DNA from: JAEYZM01 sp943372195
Lineage (GTDB): Bacteria > Bacteroidota > Bacteroidia > Sphingobacteriales > Sphingobacteriaceae
Assembly (NCBI GenBank): GCA_943372195.1
Contig: CALRXS010000001.1
Span: forward strand, 202,196-266,195
Reading direction: 5' to 3'
Length of the DNA: 64,000 nucleotides
Positions 19,603 through 29,381 of this stretch are shown here, piece after piece; positions within the stretch are counted from its first letter, which is position 1, and the number at the start of each line of letters is the position of its first letter. A program made the translations under genes and the position numbers. The notes beneath the pieces were generated by a model. The model had not been told where the DNA came from and made no database searches. It worked only from the letters and a program-made list of their open reading frames with translations.

Positions 19603-19641
19603 TATTCTAATAAAGTTATTTCCAAATACTTATTCAAAAAG

Positions 19642-19671
19642 AAAAGCCTCTTAGTAAACTAAGAGGCTTTT
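19642..19671. terminator. Bidirectional terminator between the prenyl synthase gene and secDF
   Basis: A 14-bp perfect stem: AAAAGCCTCTTAGT (19642-19655) pairs with ACTAAGAGGCTTTT (19658-19671) around a two-base centre. A-tracts and T-tracts at the two ends let it serve both convergent transcripts. Confidence 0.85.
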
Positions 19672-19695
19672 CTTTTAAATATTGTTATTCTAATA

Positions 19696-22665
19696 TTATT
19701 TTTCTTTTCTTATAAAGTCTACTACGATAGGAGTAGCGACGAATAATGAAGAATATGTACCGAAGATTACACCGATTAACATCGCGAATGAGAATCCTCT
19801 TAATATTTCACCACCGAAGATGAATAATATAATTAACACGAACATGGTTGTTAAACCTGTAACCATTGTACGACTTAACGTGCTATTAAGAGCGTTATTA
19901 ATAACTGGAGCTAAACCTTCGTTCTTAGTATGATGAACATTCATGTATTCACGTACACGGTCAAATACTACGACTGTATCGTTCATTGAATAACCCATTA
20001 CCGTAAGTAACGCTGCGATAAATTGCTGATCGATATCTAATGAGAATGGTAAAATACCATTGAAGATTGAGAATAAAGATAACAAGATTAACACGTCGTG
20101 TAATAAGGCAACGATAGCACCCATACCAAATTGCCATCTCTTAAATCTGATGTAGATATATAAGAACACTGCTGCTAATGATAATAAGATAGACCAAACA
20201 GCAGATGTTTTGATATCGTCGGCAATAGTCGGACCTACTTTTTGAGATGATAATATAGTAGCATTATTACCAGATATTTTAGATAGACCTGACATTAATT
20301 TACCTTCTACTTGCTTTTCAGCTTCATCACCACCTTTTTCGATTAGGTAACTAGTAGTTACTTTAATCTGGTTATTTGAACCAAATGTTTTCACTTCAGG
20401 TGCACCACCAAATTCAGCAGCTAATGCTTCTCTTATAGCACCAGTTTCAACTGCATTTTCAAAACGTATAACATAAGTTCTACCACCTTTGAAATCTACA
20501 CCAAAACTTAAACCTCTGAAAATTAATGATACAATACCTGCTGTGATAATTAAGCCAGAGATTGCATAAAATATTTTTCTTCTAGATAAGAAGTCGAAAT
20601 TGGCATCTTTAAAGAAACCTTGAGTGAATTTATTAGAGAATGATACAACCTTATCTTTAGCAATTTGTGATTCAAAAATAATTCTTGAAATAAATATTGC
20701 AGCAAATAATGAAGTTACGATACCGATGATCAAAGTAGTAGCGAAACCTAATATTGGACCTGAACCAAAAGCATATAATATAATACCTGAGATTAAGGTT
20801 ACAACGTTTGCATCAATGATTGAAGAATAAGCATTTCTGAAACCGTCAGCTATAGCTAGTCTGAAAGATTTACCTGTTTCTAGTTCTTCTCGTATACGCT
20901 CGTATATTAATACGTTTGCATCAACAGACATACCTATTGTTAAAACGATACCAGCAATACCAGGTAATGTTAATACAGCTCCTAAAGATGCTAATATACC
21001 CATGATAAAGAATACGTTTGCAAATAATGCTAAGTCAGCGATTAATCCGGCTTTATTATAATATATAGCCATGAATAATAATACTACAATTAAACCTACA
21101 ACAGTAGATATTAATCCAGCGTTAATTGCTTCTTTACCTAAAGACGGACCTACGATTGCTTCTTCAACAATTCTAGCAGGTGCAGGTAATTTACCAGCTT
21201 TTAATACGTTTGCTAAGTCTTTTGTTTCATCTTGAGTGAAGCTTCCTGAGATGTTTGATACACCACCTGAAATTTCTTGTTGAACTGTAGGAGCAGAATA
21301 AACATAGTTATCTAAGACTATGGCAATAGACTTTTTATTGTTCGGGTCAGCTGCAGCTTCAGCAGTCATTCTTCTCCAAGTTTTTGCACCATCCGTATTC
21401 ATAGCCATGATAACTTCAGGATTTCCTTTTTGATCGATGTCAGCTCTTGCATCTGTAATTACTTCACCACCTAATGGTGCTTTGCCATCTCTAGTACTTG
21501 CTTTAATAGCATATAATTCAAATACATTTTGAGCATTTATTGCTTTAACTCCCCATATGAATTTCATATCTAATGGGAAATTAGCTTTTACTTCAGGCAT
21601 AGCTAAGTATGCATTAACTTTAGAAGTATCACGTAATAAAGCTAAACCTACTACAGGTCCAGGTGCTATAATTTGTTGACCTTGCTCATTTTGTCCTAAA
21701 TTCGGATTCAATACCGCGAATAAAGGATTCTCTTTAGCGAAGTTTGCGAATGAAGCATCAGCGCCAGTATCTTTTGTAGATGAGTCAGTTTTTACTTTAT
21801 TTAATAAAGCTAAGTCATTCGATGAACTATCAGTACTTGTTTTATTAGAATCAGTAGTAGCAGTAGCTAAATCAGGTGATTTAGTTAATGATAACTTACC
21901 TCTTAATGCAACATTTGCTTTATCTAAAAAGTTAAATGCTTCTGCATTACTATAAGTATCCCAGAACTCTAATTGAGCAGAACCTTGTAATAATTTACGT
22001 ACACGATCTGGGTCAGTAACACCTGGTAATTCAATTAATACACGGTTACTACCTTGTTGTAATTGAATATTTGGCTGTGTAACACCAAATTTATCAATAC
22101 GAGTTCTTAAGATATTAAATGAACGGTCAATAGCACTTTGTGCTTCTGCCTTTAATACTTTAATAACATCATCGTTAGTAGAGTTGTAGCTGATTCTAGC
22201 TGCATTTTCTTTAGTAGCAAAGATTGATGCTAGTTGAACATTCGGACTTAATGCCTTGTATTCATCATAGAATAAATCGATAAAATTTTGATTGCTTCTA
22301 GCACTTTTTCCTTCAGCAATTCTTATCGCTTTGTTAAAAGTAGTGTCTGAATTATTGCTTGCCATAGAACGCACTAAATCACTTAGTGAAATTTCCATAG
22401 TAACGTTCATACCACCTTTTAAGTCAAGTCCTAAGTTCAATTGTAATTGCTTACACTCTTGATAAGTGAACTTGGCAAAACCTAGGTTGTAAACAACCTC
22501 AGTTTCCATTGAATCTAAATAAGCTTTCTCTAATTTTAAGTCTCCTGCGGCATACTCAACTGCATCGCTTTCAACACTATTAGCCACAAATGTGAATGAT
22601 AGTGAATACAAACAGGCAATCGACAATGCGATTGCAAAAAACCTAATTGCACCTTTTCCCTGCAT
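19696..22665 (-). CDS. secDF: Protein translocase subunit SecDF (fused)
   Basis: Fusion of SecD and SecF, proton-driven accessory subunits of SecYEG; 989 residues. SecD half: N-terminal membrane anchor, LGLDLKGGMNVTMEI (motif D1), GVTQPNIQLQQG and RVLIELPGV, then a six-helix block including GMSVDANVLIYERIREEL. The SecF half starts near residue 690 with RKIFYAISGL, then GVDFKGGRTYVI and a second six-helix block ending in GYSMNDTVVVFDRVRE and SRTMVTGLTTM. An Asn/Ser/Thr-rich stretch at about 260-310 looks like an insertion in the periplasmic part of SecD. A TAGATTTG -7 box lies upstream at 22724-22731. Confidence 0.96.
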   Translation of the reverse strand: MQGKGAIRFFAIALSIACLYSLSFTFVANSVESDAVEYAAGDLKLEKAYLDSMETEVVYNLGFAKFTYQECKQLQLNLGLDLKGGMNVTMEISLSDLVRSMASNNSDTTFNKAIRIAEGKSARSNQNFIDLFYDEYKALSPNVQLASIFATKENAARISYNSTNDDVIKVLKAEAQSAIDRSFNILRTRIDKFGVTQPNIQLQQGSNRVLIELPGVTDPDRVRKLLQGSAQLEFWDTYSNAEAFNFLDKANVALRGKLSLTKSPDLATATTDSNKTSTDSSSNDLALLNKVKTDSSTKDTGADASFANFAKENPLFAVLNPNLGQNEQGQQIIAPGPVVGLALLRDTSKVNAYLAMPEVKANFPLDMKFIWGVKAINAQNVFELYAIKASTRDGKAPLGGEVITDARADIDQKGNPEVIMAMNTDGAKTWRRMTAEAAADPNNKKSIAIVLDNYVYSAPTVQQEISGGVSNISGSFTQDETKDLANVLKAGKLPAPARIVEEAIVGPSLGKEAINAGLISTVVGLIVVLLFMAIYYNKAGLIADLALFANVFFIMGILASLGAVLTLPGIAGIVLTIGMSVDANVLIYERIREELETGKSFRLAIADGFRNAYSSIIDANVVTLISGIILYAFGSGPILGFATTLIIGIVTSLFAAIFISRIIFESQIAKDKVVSFSNKFTQGFFKDANFDFLSRRKIFYAISGLIITAGIVSLIFRGLSFGVDFKGGRTYVIRFENAVETGAIREALAAEFGGAPEVKTFGSNNQIKVTTSYLIEKGGDEAEKQVEGKLMSGLSKISGNNATILSSQKVGPTIADDIKTSAVWSILLSLAAVFLYIYIRFKRWQFGMGAIVALLHDVLILLSLFSIFNGILPFSLDIDQQFIAALLTVMGYSMNDTVVVFDRVREYMNVHHTKNEGLAPVINNALNSTLSRTMVTGLTTMFVLIILFIFGGEILRGFSFAMLIGVIFGTYSSLFVATPIVVDFIRKEK

Positions 22666-22723
22666 AATTTTTTAAAATAATTTAATAGTATTAATAAGTG
22701 TGTCTCAATTTTTCACAAGATTG

Positions 22724-22731
22724 CAAATCTA
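22724..22731 (-). promoter_or_regulatory. Candidate -7 promoter element of secDF
   Basis: On the minus strand this reads TAGATTTG, an exact TAnnTTTG match, about 58 bases before the secDF start codon. No clear TTTG lies 19-20 bases further upstream. Confidence 0.45.
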
Positions 22732-22792
22732 ATTAAATTTTTAAATTAAAAAAGCCTTGTAAGAAGCCTAAAATATTGAAAAAACTGAGATT

Positions 22793-24031
22793 TTATAGAT
22801 TTTTTTGCAAAGGAATCGTAATTGTGAACTTTGAGCCTTTATTAATTTCTGTATCAATGTGAATATCAGCATTTAACTGATCTACAAACTCTTTTATAAT
22901 ACTTAGTCCTAGTCCTGTACCTTTTTCATTATTTGTACCTAATCGACTATTTTTATTAGTACCCCAATTAAATAAATCGTTTTTTATGTCTTCAGACATT
23001 CCAATACCTGTATCTGAAACACTGAAGGTAATATTGGCATCTGTCATCGTAGCATCTATTGCTATTCGACCATTCGGTGTGAATTTCAAAGCATTTGACA
23101 CTAAATTTCGTATGATGAATCGTATAATGTTTTCATCAAGATTCAACGTAATATTAAAGGGTACGTTATTAATAATTTCAACACCTTTTATATTAGCTTG
23201 GGTAACAAAATTTGATCTTACTTTTTCAACCAGTTGGTTAAAGTTGATATCTATCAAATTATTAGTGTTGCCATGCATATGTTCTTGCCCCCATTCAACC
23301 AAATTATTAAGAAGAGTGGTGGTATTTTGCATATTCTTTTTAAAATCTGGGGCTATTTGCTTGAAATCTTCATAACTAACCGTTCCATCCATTACCATTT
23401 CAACTAATTGAATAAACGAATACAAAGGTCCTCGTATATCATGTCCGACTATCGATAATAGCTTTTGATATATCTTATTAATTCTTTGTGAATTTTCTCG
23501 CTCTTCAAACAATTCTATGTAAGCATTTTTAATCTCGTTAATTTGTGTTCGTAACTCTAGATGATTTACAACCTGTTTTGCTAGAATTCTAATCGCATTT
23601 TGTTGTTCAGAACTTAATACTCTCGGTTCATGATCAATAACACATAGTGTACCAATGTTATAGCCATCAGGCGTAGTTAAAGGCATCCCCATATAGAATT
23701 TTATATTGGGGTCAGATGTTACTAATGGATTATCTGCAAAACGTTTATCTTTAGTAGCATCTTCTACAATTAAAATGTTGTCTTCATTTATTGCATGTCC
23801 GCAGAATGATATATCTCTCGTAGTCTCTGATACTGGCAATCCAATGTTTGCTTTAAACCATTGTCTATCTTTATCAACTAGAGTCATTAAAGATATTGGT
23901 ACATTACAAATTTGTGATGCTAATTGTACAATTTCATCATAATCACTTTCAGATGGAGTATCTAATATCTGATAGGAGTGTAACTTTTTTAATCTATTTA
24001 CTTCGTTAACCGGTATAGATGGCTTTATCAT
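22793..24031 (-). CDS. GAF-domain sensor histidine kinase
   Basis: A soluble kinase of 412 residues without membrane segments. An N-terminal GAF domain (about 20-165; CNVPISLMTLVDKDRQWFKANIGL, DISFCGHAI, GTLCVID) of the type often found before cytosolic kinases is followed by a coiled-coil linker. The HisKA region has the phospho-acceptor in LLSIVGHDIRGPL (H197), and the HATPase domain shows the N box (IIRNLVSNALKFTP), G1 (VSDTGIGMS) and G2 (GTGLGLSI). No response regulator gene lies beside it, so the partner is unknown. It is 13 bases downstream of the uridine kinase gene, but the functional link is not evident. Confidence 0.9.
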   Translation of the reverse strand: MIKPSIPVNEVNRLKKLHSYQILDTPSESDYDEIVQLASQICNVPISLMTLVDKDRQWFKANIGLPVSETTRDISFCGHAINEDNILIVEDATKDKRFADNPLVTSDPNIKFYMGMPLTTPDGYNIGTLCVIDHEPRVLSSEQQNAIRILAKQVVNHLELRTQINEIKNAYIELFEERENSQRINKIYQKLLSIVGHDIRGPLYSFIQLVEMVMDGTVSYEDFKQIAPDFKKNMQNTTTLLNNLVEWGQEHMHGNTNNLIDINFNQLVEKVRSNFVTQANIKGVEIINNVPFNITLNLDENIIRFIIRNLVSNALKFTPNGRIAIDATMTDANITFSVSDTGIGMSEDIKNDLFNWGTNKNSRLGTNNEKGTGLGLSIIKEFVDQLNADIHIDTEINKGSKFTITIPLQKNL

Positions 24032-24044
24032 TGTTTTTGTTTAA

Positions 24045-24662
24045 TTAAAGCTCTTTTCTTAGGATATACGATAATTCATCAATTTCGTTGTCAATTTTAT
24101 CATTATTATGAATAATAAATTGGCATTCATTTTTGTAGGGTAGTAGATATTGATCATACGCAGGCATTACATGATTATACCATTGATATAAAATCATATC
24201 TTCAGTATAACCCCTTTCTTTTTGATCTCGCATTAATCTTCTATTAAGCTTAATGTCATGATCTGCATCTACAAATACTTTGTAATCAAACTTTGAATGC
24301 AATTCTTCGAAATGAAAAATGAATAGTCCCTCGATTACAATTATTGGTGCTGATTTAATTTCCAACAATCTTGGCTCTTGTTCAAATACATTAAATGTAT
24401 ATTCTTGTTTTGTTATTGATTTACCCTCTAATAAGCGTTTAACATCTTCGTGTAATAAATCTCTTTCAATACCATCAGGTAAATCAAAATTTATTTCACC
24501 ATTTTCATCTACCAATTGCATATGCATTGGTTTATAGTAATGGTCTTGAGATATTAAACATATTTCAGTTTCATTGAAATGTTTTAATAGTGAGTTCAGT
24601 AAATATGTTTTACCAGATGCACTACCACCTGCTATACCTACTAAAAATGGTTTCTTGTGCAT
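24045..24662 (-). CDS. udk: Uridine kinase
   Basis: Phosphorylates uridine and cytidine in pyrimidine salvage. The P-loop is GIAGGSASGKTYL (residues 9-21); downstream are the substrate segment LISQDHYYKPM, the acidic FDLPDGIERDLL and the lid/Arg region RRLMRDQKERGY. Length (205) is normal for bacterial Udk. The start codon lies two bases after the stop codon of the LysM protein, so it belongs to the long minus-strand run beginning at purB. Confidence 0.92.
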   Translation of the reverse strand: MHKKPFLVGIAGGSASGKTYLLNSLLKHFNETEICLISQDHYYKPMHMQLVDENGEINFDLPDGIERDLLHEDVKRLLEGKSITKQEYTFNVFEQEPRLLEIKSAPIIVIEGLFIFHFEELHSKFDYKVFVDADHDIKLNRRLMRDQKERGYTEDMILYQWYNHVMPAYDQYLLPYKNECQFIIHNNDKIDNEIDELSYILRKEL

Positions 24663-24664
24663 AA

Positions 24665-25570
24665 CTATTTCGGAATCGAATAATTTAAATTTACTCTGAA
24701 CTTTTGTTCGATACCACCCAACATATTAACTGCTGCTTTTGATAAAACTATAATTGTATTTTCATTATCGCCAGTATCAGGTAATTTGCCTATAACCTTC
24801 ACATAAATACTCTTATTATTCATCAAGTTTGTGACCCTGATAATCGTACCAACAGGTGCAGTCTTATGTAAAGCTATACTCTTCTTTGAATCTATGTTTT
24901 TATCTTCTATCCAGCTCGCTATACCAGTCTCATTATAGTCTACAGAACCTAATAATTTGTTGTTCTTAACATTAACCTTGACATCCGCAGTACCAGTACT
25001 TTTCTCTATAGTAACATTCTTCTGTTCTTCTTCAGTAGGCTCTATGATATCTTGATTGTTAATTACAGTTTCCTTTTTAGGTATTTTTAATTTTTGACCT
25101 AATTCTAAACTTGTTCTTTTTAGCTTGTTTAGTTTACTTATCTCTGTAACTGTAACATCATATTTTCTAGATAATAAATATAATGTTTCGCCTCGCTTAA
25201 CTGTGTGGGTGATATAAGTATTGTTTGGTTTAACCTTCGGATTATTAACTATTTTAGGTATGGAGCTTTGTTCTACTTTAGGCTTAACTTCATCTATCAC
25301 CACCGCTTGTTGCTTACTCGGCACTTTTATAATTTGACCCAAATCTAAAATTGTATTTGTCAAATTATTAAGCTCTTGAATTTCGGTTACAGATGATTTA
25401 TATTTTCTAGCTATACCATACAAGCCTTCACCTTTTTGAACCTTGTGCAAAATATACTTGTTACCGTCTATAGTTTCAATACCAATTGAATCAACATTCG
25501 CTTTTGCAATTATGCTACAAGAAATCAGCATCAATACTATTATTCCCTTACTTAATAATTTCATCTTCAT
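24665..25570 (-). CDS. Secreted LysM protein with C-terminal RlpA-like double-psi beta-barrel
   Basis: A signal peptide ends near ISCSIIAKA. Three Met codons cluster at the start (25585, 25570, 25564); I prefer 25570, and 25564 is equally possible. Two LysM modules bind peptidoglycan: KVQKGEGLYGIARKYKSS (about residues 40-85) and TVKRGETLYLLSRKYDVT (about 120-165). The C-terminal 100 residues (ETGIASWIEDK, HKTAPVGTIIRVTNL, IYVKVIGKLPDTG, VLSKAAVNMLG) read as an RlpA-like DPBB domain. RlpA proteins include lytic transglycosylases, but I do not see a complete catalytic set, so a binding role is safer. Confidence 0.8.
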   Translation of the reverse strand: MKMKLLSKGIIVLMLISCSIIAKANVDSIGIETIDGNKYILHKVQKGEGLYGIARKYKSSVTEIQELNNLTNTILDLGQIIKVPSKQQAVVIDEVKPKVEQSSIPKIVNNPKVKPNNTYITHTVKRGETLYLLSRKYDVTVTEISKLNKLKRTSLELGQKLKIPKKETVINNQDIIEPTEEEQKNVTIEKSTGTADVKVNVKNNKLLGSVDYNETGIASWIEDKNIDSKKSIALHKTAPVGTIIRVTNLMNNKSIYVKVIGKLPDTGDNENTIIVLSKAAVNMLGGIEQKFRVNLNYSIPK

Positions 25571-25589
25571 TATTTGAATAATCACAAAT

Positions 25590-26264
25590 TTAATAATTAT
25601 TAGGCTTCAATTGATAGATTATCATCTTATGTTTCCCCAACATAAATATAATATAGTCATTAACTTTCATAAGATATTCGTATTCAGGCTTATAATCTTC
25701 GTTTAACAGAAAAAACTCTTGATGTATAGAATTGTCCTCATAAGCAATGTCGATAGACTCTTTGTCAAAATTAATCTCTACTTTTAATTCTTTGTCTATT
25801 AACACTGATGTATTCTCAGCATTGACGGCATAAACAATACTTATGTCTTGATTAAAAACTAGGGGAGTGTCAATCGTTTCTTTTTTGAAGTTAATATAGT
25901 AGAAAGATTTCGGACTTATCTTCGGATGGTAGACTCTTATTGATTGATTATAAACTTCATCTACTCTTATATCTGAACTTAACCATTCTTCTTTTTCAGT
26001 TTCAATATTATATAAACATATAATTTGATCATCTAATAAATTATCTATGTGTCTGTAGCTTATTAATGCATACGGACTTTGGATAGAAATAATATTTTGA
26101 ACATATTGATCATATAAATTTGTCTTAATACTTTTATTAGAATGTATACTTCTTAATTCAAAACTCTTATCTACTCTTAATTCTAGAAATATATCATTTG
26201 CATTTACATCATAATGTATTTTCCAAATAGTACCTATTTCCTCAATATTTATTTTATTAATCAT
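25590..26264 (-). CDS. Hypothetical protein, beta-rich (possibly DUF4905-like)
   Basis: A 224-residue soluble protein with repeated hydrophobic strands (IGTIWKIHYD, DIFLELRVDKSFELRSI, YALISYRH, DQIICLYNIETEKEEWL), as in a small beta-propeller-like or WD-like fold. The N-terminal arrangement, with a Trp in GTIWKI followed by FLELRV, reminds me of Bacteroidota proteins labelled DUF4905, but I cannot confirm that. No signal peptide is seen. Its first eight bases overlap the end of the LRR gene, so it is translationally coupled within the purB-udk run. Function unknown. Confidence 0.6.
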   Translation of the reverse strand: MINKINIEEIGTIWKIHYDVNANDIFLELRVDKSFELRSIHSNKSIKTNLYDQYVQNIISIQSPYALISYRHIDNLLDDQIICLYNIETEKEEWLSSDIRVDEVYNQSIRVYHPKISPKSFYYINFKKETIDTPLVFNQDISIVYAVNAENTSVLIDKELKVEINFDKESIDIAYEDNSIHQEFFLLNEDYKPEYEYLMKVNDYIIFMLGKHKMIIYQLKPNNY

Positions 26265-27255
26265 TAATTAGATATTTAACTATAATTTTATTGGACTCTA
26301 ATTCTTTTATTAATTGTTGATTAGTAGATTTATTGTTGCCTTTGAATAAAAGGGGATTGTCGCGAATCATGAGTAATTCTAACTTTTTAAGATTTAAGAG
26401 CTGCTTAGGTAGAATCGATAAATTATTACCTGACACATCTAATTCGATTATGTTTTCTAAAGTAAGCACTTCCTCGGGGAAATATTTAAACCTATTGTAC
26501 TTTATATCTAATCTTTCTAATGATTTCAACTCAGTAAAACATAATGGTATCTCTTCTAGTAAATTACCCTGCAAGTATAAATACTTTAAATTTTTAAGCC
26601 TACATATAGTTACGGGTATTTTATCAATTTTATTGAATGATAAATATAATCGCTCAATATTGTTTAAATTTTGAATATCTGAATCAAGGTTTGTGATTTG
26701 ATTATAGTATATATCTAATTCTCTTAAATTATTTAAAGTATATAACTCTCTTGGTAAGATATTAATATTGTTTTTGTATAAAATTAATACCTCTAATGAA
26801 TCCATTTTATCAATATAATGAGGTAATTCATCTATTTTATTATCTGCTAAATTTAAATTTTTTAAACGTGGGAGAGTAGCTAATGTTCTATTGAATTTTA
26901 TAATATTATTTTTAGCCATGCTTAGCTTAGTAAGTTTTCTAAACCTTTTCGATCTAATACGAGTATTGCTTAAAGAGTTCATATTTAGATTTACCTCTTT
27001 TAGATTTTTGTTCTTTCTTAAGCTATTCGGGAAATTTGAAATATTATTATTACTCAGGTTAATTACTTCTAAATTTTTAAAATGTTTGATACTCTTAGGT
27101 ACTCTTTTTAATTTCAAATCACTAAGATTTAATATAATTACTGAATCTTTATTTTTGATAGCCTCATCAATATCACGGTAAATCTTATTATTGTTTTGTG
27201 AATAAATCAATTGATAATTCAGTATTAATAAAACGATAAAAACTGCCTGTTTCAT
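26257..27255 (-). CDS. Secreted leucine-rich repeat protein
   Basis: A signal peptide (MKQAVFIVLLILNYQLIYSQ) is followed by about ten LRRs of roughly 23 residues from residue 40 to 315, with the pattern LxxLxxLxLxxNxIxxxP, for example LEVINLSNNNISNFP, LEVLILYKNNINILP and LERLDIKYNRFKYFP. This forms a curved binding surface; no catalytic domain is fused to it. It is exported, but I see no type IX C-terminal signal. The start codon overlaps the last base of the S9 peptidase gene. A protein-interaction role at the envelope is inference. Confidence 0.85.
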   Translation of the reverse strand: MKQAVFIVLLILNYQLIYSQNNNKIYRDIDEAIKNKDSVIILNLSDLKLKRVPKSIKHFKNLEVINLSNNNISNFPNSLRKNKNLKEVNLNMNSLSNTRIRSKRFRKLTKLSMAKNNIIKFNRTLATLPRLKNLNLADNKIDELPHYIDKMDSLEVLILYKNNINILPRELYTLNNLRELDIYYNQITNLDSDIQNLNNIERLYLSFNKIDKIPVTICRLKNLKYLYLQGNLLEEIPLCFTELKSLERLDIKYNRFKYFPEEVLTLENIIELDVSGNNLSILPKQLLNLKKLELLMIRDNPLLFKGNNKSTNQQLIKELESNKIIVKYLIND

Positions 27256-29381
27256 TAGTTCTTTAATTTTATTTTAATACCTAATTCTCTAAATATATAA
27301 GCATATATTCTAGCTTCATTCATTAATAGATCTTCATACGTTTGGGGACCGTAATGCCCAGCATTTTTCAATGTCTCTAATAAAATTATATTGTTTTGTT
27401 GTCTTAATGATTGCAATTTAGCTACATACTTGTATGAATGTAATGCAGGTACTCTATCATCATTATCACCAGTAATTACATATATTGAAGGATAATTGAC
27501 GTTTGAGTTAATATTATGAATTGGTGAATAACTAATTAAATTTTTAAAGTCTTCTAGATTTGATGATGTACCATATTCTGAAGAAGCTATATACCCAGTA
27601 GTAAATAAATTATATCGAATCATATCATATAATCCCATTTCTAAAACAGCTGCTTTAAATAAATCTGGATAATTATTGATACTTGCAGAAATGATTAATG
27701 CTCCATTAGAGCTACCTCTAGCTATGATTTTATTCGGATTTGTAATTCTATTTTTAATTAAATATTTGGCGGCATAAGCGAAATCATTTATTGCATTAAT
27801 TTTATTTAGAGTACGCCCTGCTTGATGCCAAGCCTCACCATTTTCTCCACCTCCTCTTATGCCTGGTACTGCTATAACACCACCATTTTGTACAAAGAAA
27901 ATAAAACCTGGATCATAGAAGGGATCTATTGGTACCCCAAATCCTCCGTAACCATATATCATTGTGGCCTGATCTGCATTATACTTCATATCTGATCTTC
28001 TAATAATGGTCATAGGTATTAATGTACCATCTTCAGAAGCATACTGAACTGTTTCTGAAATAATATTTATCTCATTATAACTTGCTTTAGAAGCTTTTGA
28101 TATACTTAAGTTGAAAGTATTTAAATTGTAATTACAAAGTCGCGGAGTAGCTGTATATGAATTCAAATAGAAATATACAATAGAGTCGTTTTCATTTACA
28201 GATATATTACTGATTGAACATCCATCAGGAAAATATATTCTATCAAGTTCAGACCCTTTTTTATCATATAAAAACAATTGTTGTTGCATATTTTTATATG
28301 TTATCAACAACACATTTTCATTAACTACATAAGATTTATTTAAATAATATTCATTGTTTATAATCTGAATAGGTGCATTTCTTTGATATTTTGAGTATTT
28401 GTAAATCTCTTTATTTAAAGAATATCTATTGGTAATAACTAAATATGAGCTATCATCTTCTGATAAAACATTATAAGTATAAAAGCTATTATAATCGTCG
28501 CTAATTATAGGCTTTAATTGATCGTCAATTTTATTCAAGTCTTTACGATAAATTTTTTGAATATACTTTTCATTGACAAAATCAGCTCCATATATTATTA
28601 AGCTATTTGAATTGATAGATTCAACATTGAATATTCCGAAGGGAATATTTTTTTGTTCATATATTAATTTATCTTCTGATTGAATTGTATTTAATTGATG
28701 AAAATATATCTGTGAGTTCTGATTTAATGCAATTTTTTCTTCACCTAATGGAGGGGTTTCAAATCTTGAATAATAGAATCCATAATTATTCCAGCTAACA
28801 TTACTTAACTTTATCCATTTTAAATGGTCTTTAAGTAGTTTTTTGCTTTCTAAATTGATAATTCGAATTTCTTTCCATTCACTACCGGCTCTAGAAATTA
28901 TTAATGCTAGAAACTTTTGATTTAATGATAATTGAATATCTACAATACTCGTGGTTATGTTTAAATCTTCATCAAATATGGAGGGGTTTATTAATAGTCG
29001 AGCAAATCTTTGATTAGATTTTCTAACATATAATGAAGGAGATTGATTTTTATAATTAAAACGATACGAAAAAAAATAATCGCCAAGTTTCTTCTCTAAG
29101 TTTAATTGATAGAAACTTCTTTGTTCTATTCTTTTATAAATAGAGTTTACTAATGTTGATTGATTAAAATAGTACTTGGTTAATTTTGATTGCTCTAATA
29201 ACCAATTCTTGGTAATATCTGATCTGCTTTCTTCTAAAAATCTATATTGATCTACCACCTTTGTATTATGAATAATATCATAATGATCAGATTGATTAAG
29301 CTTCGGATAATCGTATCCTTCTTTTTGTGAAAAAGCATTTAATAAACTTAAACTTAAAAAGAAGGATAGTAGATATCTCAT
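27255..29381 (-). CDS. Secreted prolyl oligopeptidase family (S9A) peptidase
   Basis: A 708-residue serine peptidase with signal peptide MRYLLSFFLSLSLLNAFSQ. Residues 70-420 form the seven-bladed propeller that screens short peptides; the C-terminal alpha/beta-hydrolase domain has the nucleophile in IARGSSNGALIIS, the Asp in ITGDNDDRVPALHS and the His in LKNAGHYGP. The nucleophile elbow is GSSNGA where most relatives have GSNGG. The propeller matches prolyl oligopeptidases, which cut after proline in peptides up to about 30 residues. Its start codon overlaps the purB stop region by one base. Confidence 0.9.
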   Translation of the reverse strand: MRYLLSFFLSLSLLNAFSQKEGYDYPKLNQSDHYDIIHNTKVVDQYRFLEESRSDITKNWLLEQSKLTKYYFNQSTLVNSIYKRIEQRSFYQLNLEKKLGDYFFSYRFNYKNQSPSLYVRKSNQRFARLLINPSIFDEDLNITTSIVDIQLSLNQKFLALIISRAGSEWKEIRIINLESKKLLKDHLKWIKLSNVSWNNYGFYYSRFETPPLGEEKIALNQNSQIYFHQLNTIQSEDKLIYEQKNIPFGIFNVESINSNSLIIYGADFVNEKYIQKIYRKDLNKIDDQLKPIISDDYNSFYTYNVLSEDDSSYLVITNRYSLNKEIYKYSKYQRNAPIQIINNEYYLNKSYVVNENVLLITYKNMQQQLFLYDKKGSELDRIYFPDGCSISNISVNENDSIVYFYLNSYTATPRLCNYNLNTFNLSISKASKASYNEINIISETVQYASEDGTLIPMTIIRRSDMKYNADQATMIYGYGGFGVPIDPFYDPGFIFFVQNGGVIAVPGIRGGGENGEAWHQAGRTLNKINAINDFAYAAKYLIKNRITNPNKIIARGSSNGALIISASINNYPDLFKAAVLEMGLYDMIRYNLFTTGYIASSEYGTSSNLEDFKNLISYSPIHNINSNVNYPSIYVITGDNDDRVPALHSYKYVAKLQSLRQQNNIILLETLKNAGHYGPQTYEDLLMNEARIYAYIFRELGIKIKLKN

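Noticed and set aside
22741..22792. A terminator between the histidine kinase and secDF genes
   Set aside because: AGGCTT and AAGGC words are present, but they are not complementary and do not form a stem.
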